From Caulobacter sp. (GTDB taxonomy: Bacteria; Pseudomonadota; Alphaproteobacteria; Caulobacterales; Caulobacteraceae): a DNA stretch of 64,000 nt. The stretch lies in the NCBI RefSeq assembly GCF_017744445.1, contig NZ_JAGIBH010000014.1, forward strand, positions 1 to 64,000, given 5' to 3'. The stretch's first letter is position 1. The number at the start of each line of letters is the position of its first letter. Below the pieces are notes generated by a model, which made no database searches, was not told the DNA's origin, and saw only the letters and a list, made by a program, of their open reading frames with translations. Below, in pieces: positions 32,499-41,409 of this stretch. The translations under genes were made by a program, and so were the position numbers.

Positions 32499-33221
32499 TC
32501 ACTTCGCCGGGGCGATCGGAGTTGACGGTGTTGGGCCTTTAGGCCGAAGCGATGGCGTGGCCGCTGAATTGGGTACCGCCAAGGGCGCAGACACAACCTT
32601 TCGCGCAGGTTCCGCTGCTGGCTTACTTTTGGGTTGGAGCCCATGCAGGCCTGCGAAAGCAAGGGCAGCAGCGGCAGCGAAAGCGCAGCCGATAGCTATA
32701 CTCTGAAGCTTGATGAATAGGTTCTTTTCCTTAGCCCATTCAGAAACTTTCTCCCGCAACTCCAATTCGCTTGCCGCGAAAGCAGTATCGAGCTCGGCCT
32801 CTCGAGTTTGATCTCGTTCGATGCTGCCCTTCACGAATGAGAGATAGGCCTGCACAGCGGCCTCTTCGGTTCCAAATACGTGGCGAGCACCCGAAAGGTC
32901 GAGCGGAGCGAATACATCTGTAGGCCTCGTACCCCGTTGTTCGACAATTTTCTCGCGCCGCCCCTCAATCACCGTGACACCAAGTTGCACGGCCACGACG
33001 ACAGCGTGGCGCTGAACCGAAGCGACCGAGAAGGCCAGACCGGCGCCAAAACAGGTCAGCGCGGGCCACAGCTGGGCCACGGCATAGTTCACATCTTCAA
33101 CGTTGCCGATAAGGCCACCGAGCGTAACGAGCCCAGCTCCGTGCGCGAGCGCTATTGTCCATGAAGTTCGGCCGTCTTCTTCCTGTGCGCGTAGGCGCTG
33201 ATCATAGAACCTTTCAAACAT
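32499..33221 (-). CDS. Hypothetical membrane protein on AT-richer DNA
   Basis: A 240-residue protein with two hydrophobic hairpin-like segments in the first third (TIALAHGAGLVTLGGLIG and QLWPALTCFGAGLAFSVASV), a charged helical middle (ERDQTREAELDTAFAASELE), one helix near 195 (IAIGCAFAAAAALAFAGLHG) and a Pro/Ala-rich tail (KGPTPSTPIAPAK). No family recognised. The start MFERFYDQ has GGAGGGG directly upstream. Codon use and local GC content (many A/T third positions) differ from all neighbours, suggesting recent acquisition. No mobility gene is nearby. Confidence 0.75.
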   Translation of the reverse strand: MFERFYDQRLRAQEEDGRTSWTIALAHGAGLVTLGGLIGNVEDVNYAVAQLWPALTCFGAGLAFSVASVQRHAVVVAVQLGVTVIEGRREKIVEQRGTRPTDVFAPLDLSGARHVFGTEEAAVQAYLSFVKGSIERDQTREAELDTAFAASELELREKVSEWAKEKNLFIKLQSIAIGCAFAAAAALAFAGLHGLQPKSKPAAEPARKVVSAPLAVPNSAATPSLRPKGPTPSTPIAPAK

Positions 33222-33351
33222 CCCCCCTCCAAGCGGAAGCACCGCGCTTCAGAAGCTCTGCCTCCAAGCAAATTCATCCAATGGCAGCTTCCTGTCGACG
33301 TCCGACTTCCCCCTAGCAGAGCTTGCATAGTCCACGCATCAGGTCGCCGGA

Positions 33352-33729
33352 TCAGGCCTCATACAGCTCCAGCGGCAAGCCGTCTGGATCGGAGAAGAAG
33401 GTGAACTTGCGGTCGGTGTATTCATCGATCCGCACCGGTTCGCAGACGACGCCCAGGGCGGTCAGCCGCGTGACTTCGGCCTCCAGATTCGGCGTGGCGA
33501 AGGCCAAGTGGCGCAAGCCGCAGGCCTCGGGATAGCTGGGCCGGGGCGGCGGCGAGGGGAACGAGAAGAGCTCGATCTGGGCGTTGCCGGCATCCAGGTC
33601 GCACTTCCACGAGTTCCGCGCCTCGCGAAAGACCTCGCGGATCACCGGAAAGCCCAGGACCTCAACATAGAACCGCCTGGACCGGGCGTAGTCCGAACAG
33701 ATGACGGCGACGTGGTGGATGCTGGGCAT
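33352..33729 (-). CDS. VOC/glyoxalase-fold protein (GloA2/YaeR-like)
   Basis: A 125-residue vicinal oxygen chelate protein. HHVAVICSDYARSRRFYVEVLGF opens the first beta-alpha-beta unit and HLAFATPNLEAEVTRL the second; FFSDPDGLPLELYE closes it with the metal-binding glutamate. The pattern matches the YaeR/GloA2 group, whose substrate is not established. Its ATG lies two bases after the mutY stop, so it is probably co-transcribed with mutY. Confidence 0.9.
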   Translation of the reverse strand: MPSIHHVAVICSDYARSRRFYVEVLGFPVIREVFREARNSWKCDLDAGNAQIELFSFPSPPPRPSYPEACGLRHLAFATPNLEAEVTRLTALGVVCEPVRIDEYTDRKFTFFSDPDGLPLELYEA

Positions 33730-33731
33730 GG

Positions 33732-34781
33732 TCAGATCAGCCGCTCCCCGGCCATTGCCGCCTTCAGGAATACGCTGGGCAGCGCGCCCAGGCCCTCGCG
33801 GGAGGTCCAGACGAAATCGCCGTCGTTCGCCCCGTCCGCCGCGAACACGCGCAAGGTCAGCGAGAAGTGCGTGAAGACGTGCTCCACCGCCCCCAGGTCG
33901 CGCCAAGCCGCAGCGGCCGGCGCGGCGGCGATCGCTTCAGCGTCCGTGTAGGGCGTCGCCCGCCAGTCGCTGGTCGGCAGGCCCAGCATGCCGCCGAGGA
34001 GCCCCTTGGGCGGGCGGCGGACCAGGGCCATCTGGTCGCCGCGCGTCAGGACATAGGCGACGCCGTGGCGGCGGGGGCGGTCGGCCTTCCTGGTCTTCCT
34101 CGGATAGGTCTCGGGCGCGCCGCCTGCATAGGCCGCGCACCACGTGGAAATCGGGCAGCGGTCGCACAGCGGCGACTTCGGCTTGCAGACCGTGGCGCCC
34201 AGATCCATCAGCGCCTGGGCCCAGTCGCCGGGGCGCTCTTCGGTGACGAGCTCGCCGGCCAAGGCCTTCAGCTCGGGCTTAGAGTCGGGCAGCGGCGTCT
34301 CGACCGCGAACAGCCGCGACATCACCCGCTCGACATTGCCGTCGACGACATTGGCGGCGCGGTCGAAGGCGATCGCGGCGACGGCGGCGGCGGTGTAGGC
34401 GCCCACGCCCGGCAAGGCGCGCAGGCCCTCCTCGGTGTCCGGGAAGACGCCGCCGTGCTGGCTGGCCACCGCGCGAGCGCAGGCCAGCAGGTTGCGAGCG
34501 CGGGCGTAATAGCCCAGCCCCGCCCAGGCGGCCATCAGGTCGCCGTCTTCCACCGCCGCCAGGTCCGAGACCGTCGGCCAGCGCTGGGTGAAGCTCAGGA
34601 AATACGGCGTCGCGTGCGGCACGGTGGTCTGCTGCAGCATCACCTCCGACAGCCAGACGCGGTAGGGATCGCTGCGCACGCCCGCGCGGCGGTCGCCGGG
34701 CGAGGTGCGCCAGGCCAGCTCGCGGGCCTGGGCGTCGTACCAGGCCAGCAGGGCCGAGCGGATCGCTTCACGGTCTTTCAT
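33732..34781 (-). CDS. mutY: A/G-specific adenine DNA glycosylase
   Basis: A 349-residue MutY. SEVMLQQTTV has the catalytic glutamate, LPGVGAYTAAAVAAIAF is the helix-hairpin-helix and VDGNVERVMSR carries the catalytic aspartate. The [4Fe-4S] ligands C-x6-C-x2-C-x5-C are intact in CKPKSPLCDRCPISTWC. A C-terminal NUDIX-like domain (VLTRGDQMALVRRPPKGLLGGMLGLP, quoted in part as RGDQMALVRRPPKGLLGGM) recognises 8-oxoG. It removes adenine opposite 8-oxoguanine. The gene is divergent to dciA with only 47 bases between starts. Confidence 0.96.
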   Translation of the reverse strand: MKDREAIRSALLAWYDAQARELAWRTSPGDRRAGVRSDPYRVWLSEVMLQQTTVPHATPYFLSFTQRWPTVSDLAAVEDGDLMAAWAGLGYYARARNLLACARAVASQHGGVFPDTEEGLRALPGVGAYTAAAVAAIAFDRAANVVDGNVERVMSRLFAVETPLPDSKPELKALAGELVTEERPGDWAQALMDLGATVCKPKSPLCDRCPISTWCAAYAGGAPETYPRKTRKADRPRRHGVAYVLTRGDQMALVRRPPKGLLGGMLGLPTSDWRATPYTDAEAIAAAPAAAAWRDLGAVEHVFTHFSLTLRVFAADGANDGDFVWTSREGLGALPSVFLKAAMAGERLI

Positions 34782-34828
34782 GCCCCCTCGCCTACCGCGA
34801 AGGCCGCCCCTCGTGCTAGCCTTCCCGC

Positions 34829-35368
34829 ATGCGCCGCCCCTTGCCCACGCCGGAAGAAGCTCTCGCGATCCTGCGATCCAAGCGGACGAAGCCGCAGTTC
34901 CGCACCCCGCCGCCGGCCGGCAAGAACCTGGCCCCGCTGCTGAAGGCGTTGGAGAGCCAGTTCGGCCAAGGCCCCGCCGTGCTGCAGGCCCGCTGGCGCG
35001 AGATCGTCGGCGACACGCTGGCCCGACGCACCGAGCCCGTCCGCATCATCAAGGGCCGCAACGGCGACGGCGGCGCGCTGGAGTTGCGGGTCGACGGCCC
35101 GGTGGCCTCGCTGATCCAGCACCAGGCCCCGCAGATCACCGCCCGTCTCGACATGCTGCTGGGTAAGGGCGTGGTCACCCGCCTGCGCATCGTCCAAGGC
35201 CCTGTGAAGGCGCAGGCCGCGCCGGTCTCCCAGGTGCGCCGCCGCAAGCCGCCCCTGGACGCCGCCCAGGAGAAGCAGCTGACCGACAGCCTGGCCGACC
35301 AGCCCGACGGCGAGCTGAAACAGGCCCTCCTGAAGCTGGGTCGCGGCGTGCTGCAATCGCAGCGCTGA
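34829..35368 (+). CDS. dciA: DciA-type DUF721 protein (replicative helicase loader)
   Basis: A 179-residue DUF721 protein: the KH-like domain includes LLKALESQFGQGPAVLQARWREIVGDTLARRTEPVRI, cited here as QARWREIVGDTLARRTEPV, and VASLIQHQAPQITARLDMLLG. DciA is the ancestral operator of the DnaB helicase in bacteria that lack DnaC/DnaI, which fits alphaproteobacteria. The C-terminal 50 residues are charged and probably flexible. It lies between mutY and the dsbA-smc genes, a conserved neighbourhood. Confidence 0.85.
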   Translation: MRRPLPTPEEALAILRSKRTKPQFRTPPPAGKNLAPLLKALESQFGQGPAVLQARWREIVGDTLARRTEPVRIIKGRNGDGGALELRVDGPVASLIQHQAPQITARLDMLLGKGVVTRLRIVQGPVKAQAAPVSQVRRRKPPLDAAQEKQLTDSLADQPDGELKQALLKLGRGVLQSQR

Positions 35369-35482
35369 GCCGGTTGACAAGCGGCCTCCGGTAAAGCTGA
35401 TGCGCCTGTCCCAGTTGCGCCTTTTTCGCTCGCTAGCGAGAATCGCGTTTAACTTCCCAATCGACCGCCGAAGGGCCTTTTC

Positions 35483-36097
35483 ATGCGTTCGCTGATCACC
35501 CGCGCCACCCTCGTCGCCGCTCTCGCGGCCAGCCTCGCCGGTTGCGGCCCCAAGGGCACGAAGGTCTCGGCCGAGGACATGACCCTGGGCAATCCGAACG
35601 CCAAGGTCACGGTCGTGGAATACGCCTCGGTGGCGTGCCCGCACTGCGCCAAGTGGAACGAGGAAGTCTTCCCGGCCTTCAAGGCCAAGTACATCGACAC
35701 CGGCAAGGTCAACTACGTGGCCCGCGAAGCCCTGACCGGCGAGCCGACCCTGGCCAATGCCGGCGCCATGCTGGCCCGCTGCGCCGGCAAGGATAAGTAC
35801 TTCCAGGTGACCGACGCCCTGTACCATGCCCAGGCCAGCATCTTCCAAAGCGGCGACATCCGCGGCGAGCTGCTGACCATCGCCCGCGCCGCCGGCATGA
35901 GCGAGGACCAGTTCAACAGCTGCCTCAGCGACGAGAACGCCGCCAAGTCGGCCCAGCGTCTCGAGAAGCTGATGAAGGACAACAAGATCCAGGGCACCCC
36001 GACCTTCGTCGTCAACGGCAAGAAGGTCGGCGGCGAAGAGGGCGGCGAAGCCACCCTGGCCCAGCTGGACGCCGCCATCGCGGAAGCCTCGAAATAA
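35483..36097 (+). CDS. DsbA-like thioredoxin-fold lipoprotein (CPHC)
   Basis: A 204-residue protein with a lipoprotein signal (SLAGC, Cys21) and a DsbA/thioredoxin_4 domain. The active site is CPHC in VVEYASVACPHCAKW, the classical DsbA dipeptide Pro-His, and the cis-proline loop is GTPTFVVNG. It probably oxidises cysteines of exported proteins. Its stop overlaps the next gene's start by one base (TAATG), so both thioredoxins are made together. It is closely similar to the CPVC lipoprotein near 26 kb. Confidence 0.92.
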   Translation: MRSLITRATLVAALAASLAGCGPKGTKVSAEDMTLGNPNAKVTVVEYASVACPHCAKWNEEVFPAFKAKYIDTGKVNYVAREALTGEPTLANAGAMLARCAGKDKYFQVTDALYHAQASIFQSGDIRGELLTIARAAGMSEDQFNSCLSDENAAKSAQRLEKLMKDNKIQGTPTFVVNGKKVGGEEGGEATLAQLDAAIAEASK

Positions 36098-36702
36098 TGG
36101 CCCTGGACCGGCGCGCCCTGCTCGTTTCCGGCCTGGCCGTTACGGCCAGCGCCTCGGCCGCGCGCGCCGCGCCGCTGCCGCCCGCGCCCGGCGACATGGT
36201 GCTGGGCTCGGCCAAGGCGCCGGTGCAGCTGGTGGTCTACGCCTCGGCCAGCTGCCCGCACTGCGCCCACTGGTGGACCACGGTCCAGCCGCAGGTGCGC
36301 AAGAGCTTCATCGACACCGGCAAGGTGCGCCTGGTGTTCCGCGAGTTCCTGACCCCGCCGGTCGAGTTCGCGGCCGCCGGCTTCATCCTGGCTCGCCGGA
36401 TCCCCGGGAAGTACTTCGAGGTGCTGACCACCATCTTCCAGAAACAGGAAGAGATCTACCGCAGCGACAAGCTGTTCGAGGGCCTGGAAGCGATCGGCAA
36501 GCAGTACGGCCTGACCGACGAACAATTCAGCGCCGCGCTGAACGACGAGGCGGCCCTGAAGGCGGTCAATGCCCGCATGGCCAAGGGTGTCGACGACGGC
36601 ATCGAAGGCACCCCGACCTTCTTCGTCAACGGCGCGCCGTACGACCACAGCGCCGACTTCGCGGTGCTCTCCAAGGCCTTCGCCTCGGCGGCGAAGCGCT
36701 GA
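36097..36702 (+). CDS. DsbA-like thiol oxidoreductase (CPHC)
   Basis: A 201-residue exported protein. The N terminus (DRRALLVSGLAVTASASAARA) has a twin arginine before a hydrophobic stretch and an ARA cleavage site, so Tat export is possible. The active site is CPHC in YASASCPHCAHW, and the cis-proline loop is GTPTFFVNG. It differs from the upstream lipoprotein in having no lipobox, giving one membrane-bound and one soluble paralogue. The smc gene begins 19 bases after its stop. Confidence 0.9.
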   Translation: MALDRRALLVSGLAVTASASAARAAPLPPAPGDMVLGSAKAPVQLVVYASASCPHCAHWWTTVQPQVRKSFIDTGKVRLVFREFLTPPVEFAAAGFILARRIPGKYFEVLTTIFQKQEEIYRSDKLFEGLEAIGKQYGLTDEQFSAALNDEAALKAVNARMAKGVDDGIEGTPTFFVNGAPYDHSADFAVLSKAFASAAKR

Positions 36703-36721
36703 GCCTCCAGGGACCGCCTCC

Positions 36722-39700
36722 GTGCAGTTCCAGCGCCTCCGCCTCTCGGGCTTCAAGTCCTTCGTCGAGCCGACCGAGTTCCGGATCGAGCCGGGGCTGA
36801 CGGGCATCGTTGGCCCGAACGGTTGCGGCAAGTCGAACCTGCTTGAGGCCCTGCGCTGGGTGATGGGCGCCAACTCCGCCAAGGCCATGCGGGCCGGCGG
36901 CATGGACGACGTGATCTTCGCCGGCAGCGGCGCGCGCCCGCCGCGCAACCATGCCGACGTGGCCCTGACCATCGACAATGCCGACCGCACGGCCCCGGCC
37001 CAGTTCAATGACGACCCGGTGCTGGAAGTCGTGCGCCGTATCGATCGTGGGGCCGGCTCGACCTACAAGATCAACGGCCGCGAGGTGCGGGCCCGCGACG
37101 TCCAGCTGCTGTTCGCCGACGCCTCGACCGGCGCCAACTCGCCGGCCCTGGTGCGCCAGGGCCAGATCAGCGAACTGATCGGCGCCAAGCCGCAGAACCG
37201 CCGCCGCATCCTGGAAGAGGCGGCCGGGGTCTCAGGGCTCCACACCCGCCGCCACGAGGCCGAGCTGCGCCTGCGGGCCGCCGAGAGCAACCTCTCGCGG
37301 CTGGAGGACGTGGCCCGCGAGCTGGAGACGGCCCTCAACCGCCTCAAGCGCGAGGCCCGCCAAGCCGAGAAGTACAAGCGCCTGTCGTCCGAGATCCGCG
37401 CCGTGCAGGGCGCGGTGCTCTATGCCCGCTGGACCGAAGCCCGCGACACCCTGGAGCGCACCCAGCGCGAGGCGACCGAGGCCGCGCGCACCGTCGAGGA
37501 GACCGCTCGCGCCGCCGCCGCCGCCCAGGTGGCCATCACCGAGGCCGAGGCCGCCATGCCCCCTCTGCGGGAAGAGGCGACCATCGCCCAGGCGATCCTG
37601 GGCCAGCTGGCCATCCAGAAGGACCGCGCCGAGCGCGAGGCCGAGGCCGCCTCGGCCGAGTTCGAGCGCCTGAAGACCGATCTGGCCCGCATCGACGACG
37701 ACCGCGCCCGCGAGAGCCAGGCCAAGGACGACGCCGCCGCCGCCCTGGCCCGCATCGACGCCGAGTTGGCCGAGGTCCGCGCCCTGGTCGCCGCCGCGCC
37801 GGAGCGGGGTCCCGAGCTGGAGACCGCCGCCAAGGCCGCAGAGACCGCCCGCGCCACCGCCGAAACGACCGTCGAGCAACTGGCTGCTCGCGTCGCCGCC
37901 GAGGAGGCGCAAGGCCGCGCCGCCGCCGCCCGCCTGTCCGAAGCCGACGCCCGCGCCAACCGCACCAACCGCGCCCTGGATCAGGCCAAGGCCGAGCGCG
38001 CCGCCGTCGGTCCCGAGATCGATCCGGCCGCCGCCGACGCTCGTCAGCGCTTTGACAATGCGCAGGCCGCGCTCGCAGCGGCGCGGGCGGCGCTGGAAGA
38101 GGCCGAGAACGAGCGCGTCAAGGCCGCCGAGCAGGAAGCCCAGGCCCGCCAGCTGGCGCGTAATGTCGAGGACCAGCTGGGCCGCCTGCGCACGGAAGCC
38201 CGAGGCCTGGCCCAGCTGACCGCGCCGCGCAGCAAGAGCGGCCATGCCCCGGCCCTGGACAGCGTCGCGCCTGACAAGGGCTATGGCGCGGCCCTGGCGG
38301 CGGCGCTGGGCGATGATTTGGACGCGGCCCTGGACGCCAAGGCGCCGTCGTACTGGGGCGGCGCCGAGGCGCCCTCTCCGACTTGGCCGGAGGGCGCCCA
38401 GCCGCTGGCGCCGCTGGTCAAGGCGCCGCCCGCCCTCGCCGCCCGCCTCTCGCACGTGGCCGTCGTGGCACGCGCCGATGGGGACCGCCTGCAAAAGGAC
38501 CTCAAGCCCGGCGCGCGCCTGGTCTCCAAGGAGGGCGACCTGTGGCGCTGGGACGGCTTCGTGGCCCGCGCCGATGCGCCCAAGCCCGCCGCCGTGCGGC
38601 TGGAGCAGCGCACGCGCCTGGCCGAGGTCGAGGCCGAGATCGACATCCTGGCGCCGCGCGCCGAGGCCACCGCCGCCGCCCTGAAGACCGCAGCCGACCG
38701 CATGCGCGCCGTCGAGGACCTGCTGCGCGACAAGCGCCGCGGTCCGCCCGACGCTGAGCGCCTGCTGAACAGCGCCCGCGAGCAGGTCGCCAAGTTCGAG
38801 CGCGAACAGGCGACGCGCGCGGCTCGCGCCCAGTCGCTGGACGACACCATCGCCCGCTTCGAGGCCGAGAAGGTCGAGTCCGACGCCGCCCTGGCCGCCG
38901 CGCGCGAGGCCCATGCCGCCGCCCAGACCTCGGGCGACCTGCAGCCGCAGCTGGCCGCCGCCCGCCAGGCCTCGGCCCAGGCCCGCGAGGCCGCCAGCGC
39001 CGCTCGCACGGCCCTGGACGTCGAGACCCGCGAACGCGCCGGCCGCCAGCGTCGCCTGGAGAGCCTGGAGCGCGACCGCGCCGACTGGGGCAAGCGCGCC
39101 GAGACCGCCGGCAAGCGCACCGAAAGCCTCGAAGCCGACCGCGTGAAGGCCGCCGCCGCCCTGGAAGGCGCGCGTGAGGCCCCTGCCGCCTTGCAGGAAA
39201 AGCTGGTCGCGTTGCTGGACGAGTTCGGCGCCGCCGAGGCTCGCCGCGCCAAGGCCAGCGACGCCCTGGAAGCCGCCGAAACCCTGCGCCTCAACAACGA
39301 CCGCACCGCCCGCGCCGCCGAGCAGGCCGCCGGCGAGGCTCGCGAAAAGCGCGCCTCGCTGGTCGCCCACCTGGACGGCGCCCGCCAGCGCTTCGCCGAG
39401 GTCGCCTCGGCCATCCGCGAGCAGGCCCGCATGGAGCCCGAGGAACTGGGCCGCCACGTCGCCGGCGAGGCCGTGGCCGTGCCGAAGGACGCCGCTGGCG
39501 TCGAGGCCCACCTGTTCGCGCTGGAGCGCGAGCGCGACGCCATCGGCCCGGTGAACCTGCGCGCCGAGGAAGAGGCCCAGGAATATGCCGGCCGCCTGGA
39601 GATCATGCGGGTCGAGCGGGCCGACCTGTCGGGCGCGGTGACCAAGCTGCGGGCCGGCATCGAGGAGCTGAACGCCGAAGGCCGTGAGCGCCTGCTGGCC

Positions 39701-40162
39701 GCCTTCGACGTGATCAACGCCAACTTCCAGACCCTCTTCCAGGCGCTGTTCGGGGGCGGCCAGGCCGAGCTGAAGCTGATCGAAAGCGACGATCCGCTGG
39801 AAGCCGGCCTGGAAATCTTCGCCTGCCCGCCCGGCAAGCGCATGGCCAGCATGAGCCTGATGAGCGGCGGCGAGCAGGCCCTGACCGCCAGCGCCCTGAT
39901 CTTCGGCGTGTTCCTGGCCAATCCGGCCCCGATCTGCGTGCTGGACGAAGTCGACGCGCCCTTGGACGACGCCAATGTCGACCGCTACTGCAACATGCTG
40001 GACGAGATGCGCCGGCGCACCCAGACGCGCTTCATCGCCATCACCCACAACCCGGTGACCATGAGCCGGATGGATCGCCTGTTCGGCGTGACCATGGCCG
40101 AGCGCGGCGTCAGCCAGTTGGTCAGCGTCGACCTGAGCACGGCTGAAAAGCTGGTCGCCTAG
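36722..40162 (+). CDS. smc: Chromosome segregation protein SMC
   Basis: A 1146-residue SMC ATPase. Walker A GPNGCGKSN is at residues 31-39; long coiled coils rich in Ala, Arg and Glu follow on both sides of a hinge around residues 510-630; the C-terminal head has the signature LMSGGEQALTASALIF and Walker B ICVLDEVDAPLDDANV. It condenses and aligns chromosome arms with ScpA/ScpB, which are not in this window. The start is GTG (QFQRLRLSGFKSF), since the frame upstream overlaps dsbA and is not SMC-like. Its TAG stop overlaps the stop of the convergent TauE gene in CTAG. Confidence 0.96.
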   Translation: MQFQRLRLSGFKSFVEPTEFRIEPGLTGIVGPNGCGKSNLLEALRWVMGANSAKAMRAGGMDDVIFAGSGARPPRNHADVALTIDNADRTAPAQFNDDPVLEVVRRIDRGAGSTYKINGREVRARDVQLLFADASTGANSPALVRQGQISELIGAKPQNRRRILEEAAGVSGLHTRRHEAELRLRAAESNLSRLEDVARELETALNRLKREARQAEKYKRLSSEIRAVQGAVLYARWTEARDTLERTQREATEAARTVEETARAAAAAQVAITEAEAAMPPLREEATIAQAILGQLAIQKDRAEREAEAASAEFERLKTDLARIDDDRARESQAKDDAAAALARIDAELAEVRALVAAAPERGPELETAAKAAETARATAETTVEQLAARVAAEEAQGRAAAARLSEADARANRTNRALDQAKAERAAVGPEIDPAAADARQRFDNAQAALAAARAALEEAENERVKAAEQEAQARQLARNVEDQLGRLRTEARGLAQLTAPRSKSGHAPALDSVAPDKGYGAALAAALGDDLDAALDAKAPSYWGGAEAPSPTWPEGAQPLAPLVKAPPALAARLSHVAVVARADGDRLQKDLKPGARLVSKEGDLWRWDGFVARADAPKPAAVRLEQRTRLAEVEAEIDILAPRAEATAAALKTAADRMRAVEDLLRDKRRGPPDAERLLNSAREQVAKFEREQATRAARAQSLDDTIARFEAEKVESDAALAAAREAHAAAQTSGDLQPQLAAARQASAQAREAASAARTALDVETRERAGRQRRLESLERDRADWGKRAETAGKRTESLEADRVKAAAALEGAREAPAALQEKLVALLDEFGAAEARRAKASDALEAAETLRLNNDRTARAAEQAAGEAREKRASLVAHLDGARQRFAEVASAIREQARMEPEELGRHVAGEAVAVPKDAAGVEAHLFALERERDAIGPVNLRAEEEAQEYAGRLEIMRVERADLSGAVTKLRAGIEELNAEGRERLLAAFDVINANFQTLFQALFGGGQAELKLIESDDPLEAGLEIFACPPGKRMASMSLMSGGEQALTASALIFGVFLANPAPICVLDEVDAPLDDANVDRYCNMLDEMRRRTQTRFIAITHNPVTMSRMDRLFGVTMAERGVSQLVSVDLSTAEKLVA

Positions 40163-40944
40163 AAGCCGATCGCCTGACGGATCGGATTGGCCGGGTCGGC
40201 CAGCAGCTTCACCGCCATGGCGCACGAGATCACCACCAAGAGCGGCCGGATCAGCTTGGGGCCGAAGCGCATGGCCAGGCGCGACCCCACCTGAGCGCCG
40301 ATGAACGCGCCGGCGGCCATGGCCAGCCCCACCGGCCAGACGACCGCGCCCTTGATCATGAACAGGGTCAGGCTGCCCAGGTTGCTGGCGGCGTTGGCCA
40401 GCTTGGTGTGGGCCGTGGCCTTCAGCACGCCGTAGCCCAGCAGGGTCACGATCGCGACCATGTAGAAGGCCCCAGCGCCCGGCCCGAAGATGCCGTCATA
40501 GAAGCCGACCAGCGGCGTGACGAAACAGGCGAACGGGATCAGCGCCATGCGCGGCGCGACGTCCTCGCTCTTGAGGGCGCGCGAGAAGCCGAAATAGAGG
40601 GCGATGGAGATCAGCAGCAGCGGCACGATCGCGCGCAGCAGCTGCGGCGACAGCAGGCTGGCGCACAGCGCGCCGCACAGGCCCGCCACGGCGGCCGCGC
40701 CGGCGACCGGCAGGGCGGTTTTCCAGTCGATCAGGCCGCGGCGGGCGAAGGCCGTGGTCGAGGACAGCGCGCTGATCGCGCCCTGCAGCTTGTTGGTGCC
40801 CAGGGCCTGGACCGGCGACAGCCCCGCCAGCAGCAGGGCCGGCAGGGTCACCAGACCGCCGCCGCCAGCGATGGCGTCCAGCGCCCCGGCAAGCGCGGCG
40901 ACCGTGAAGAGGGCGAGCAGAAGTTCGAAATGGACAGAGCCCAT
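40159..40944 (-). CDS. TauE/SafE family sulfite exporter-like protein
   Basis: A 261-residue membrane protein with about eight helices and the TauE/SafE duplications: GALDAIAGGGGLVTLPALLLAGL in the first half (with ALGTNKLQG) and FYDGIFGPGAGAFYMVAIV in the second (with TKLANAASNLGSL). Family members export sulfite or other small organic sulfur anions; the substrate here is unknown. It converges with smc and overlaps it by four bases at the stops. Confidence 0.9.
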   Translation of the reverse strand: MGSVHFELLLALFTVAALAGALDAIAGGGGLVTLPALLLAGLSPVQALGTNKLQGAISALSSTTAFARRGLIDWKTALPVAGAAAVAGLCGALCASLLSPQLLRAIVPLLLISIALYFGFSRALKSEDVAPRMALIPFACFVTPLVGFYDGIFGPGAGAFYMVAIVTLLGYGVLKATAHTKLANAASNLGSLTLFMIKGAVVWPVGLAMAAGAFIGAQVGSRLAMRFGPKLIRPLLVVISCAMAVKLLADPANPIRQAIGF

Positions 40945-40970
40945 GACGCCCCCTCGGCGGGATGGAAGCC

Positions 40971-41000
40971 GAAACGAAAACGGGGACCCGAAGGTCCCCG
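40971..41000 (-). terminator. Intrinsic terminator with UUCG loop
   Basis: On the minus strand CGGGGACC-TTCG-GGTCCCCG is followed by TTTTCGTTTC. The eight-base stem, stable UUCG tetraloop and T-rich tail make a strong terminator for the DUF6481 gene, keeping its transcript out of the TauE gene. Confidence 0.9.
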
Positions 41001-41016
41001 CCTCATCCTCAAAGGA

Positions 41017-41409
41017 TCAGTTGCCCCAGAGGCTGGCCCACTGGTGGGCGCGGTCGGCCTTGCTGTTGCTGGTCTTGCCCAGGGCGCGGAGCTCGTCACG
41101 GGCCTGAGCCTTCTCTTCCTTGCGGATACGCATTTCGGCGGCTTCCACCTGCTTGCGTTCCTTCCGCTCAGCGCGCTTGACGGCCATGATCGCCTCTTGG
41201 CGAGCCACGGCTTCAAGGCGGGCCTTTTCCTTGGCTTCGGCGCGGGCGGCGCGGACGGCTTCGAGTTCGGCGGCGCGTTGCTCTTCGCGCTTGTCGAAAT
41301 CGGGATCCTGCACGGTCGGCTTGGCCTTGAACTTGGCCAGCATGGCCTTCTTGGCTTCCTGCTGCGAGGAAATACGATCGGCGAATCCGGTGTTCTTCAG
41401 GTGCGACAT
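41017..41409 (-). CDS. DUF6481 family charged coiled-coil protein
   Basis: A 130-residue protein, almost entirely helical and highly charged, from about residue 40 to 110 (for example RAAELEAVRAARAEAKEKAR and AERKERKQVEAAEMRIRKEE). The start MSHLKNTGFADRISSQQEAK matches the DUF6481 family seen in alphaproteobacteria. No function is known to me. It forms its own unit with a strong terminator. Confidence 0.82.
   Translation of the reverse strand: MSHLKNTGFADRISSQQEAKKAMLAKFKAKPTVQDPDFDKREEQRAAELEAVRAARAEAKEKARLEAVARQEAIMAVKRAERKERKQVEAAEMRIRKEEKAQARDELRALGKTSNSKADRAHQWASLWGN

Noticed and set aside
37232..40225. 997-codon open frame on the minus strand opposite smc
   Set aside because: It is the Gly/Ala/Leu/Arg-rich mirror of a GC-rich gene; smc shows all ATPase motifs on the plus strand.
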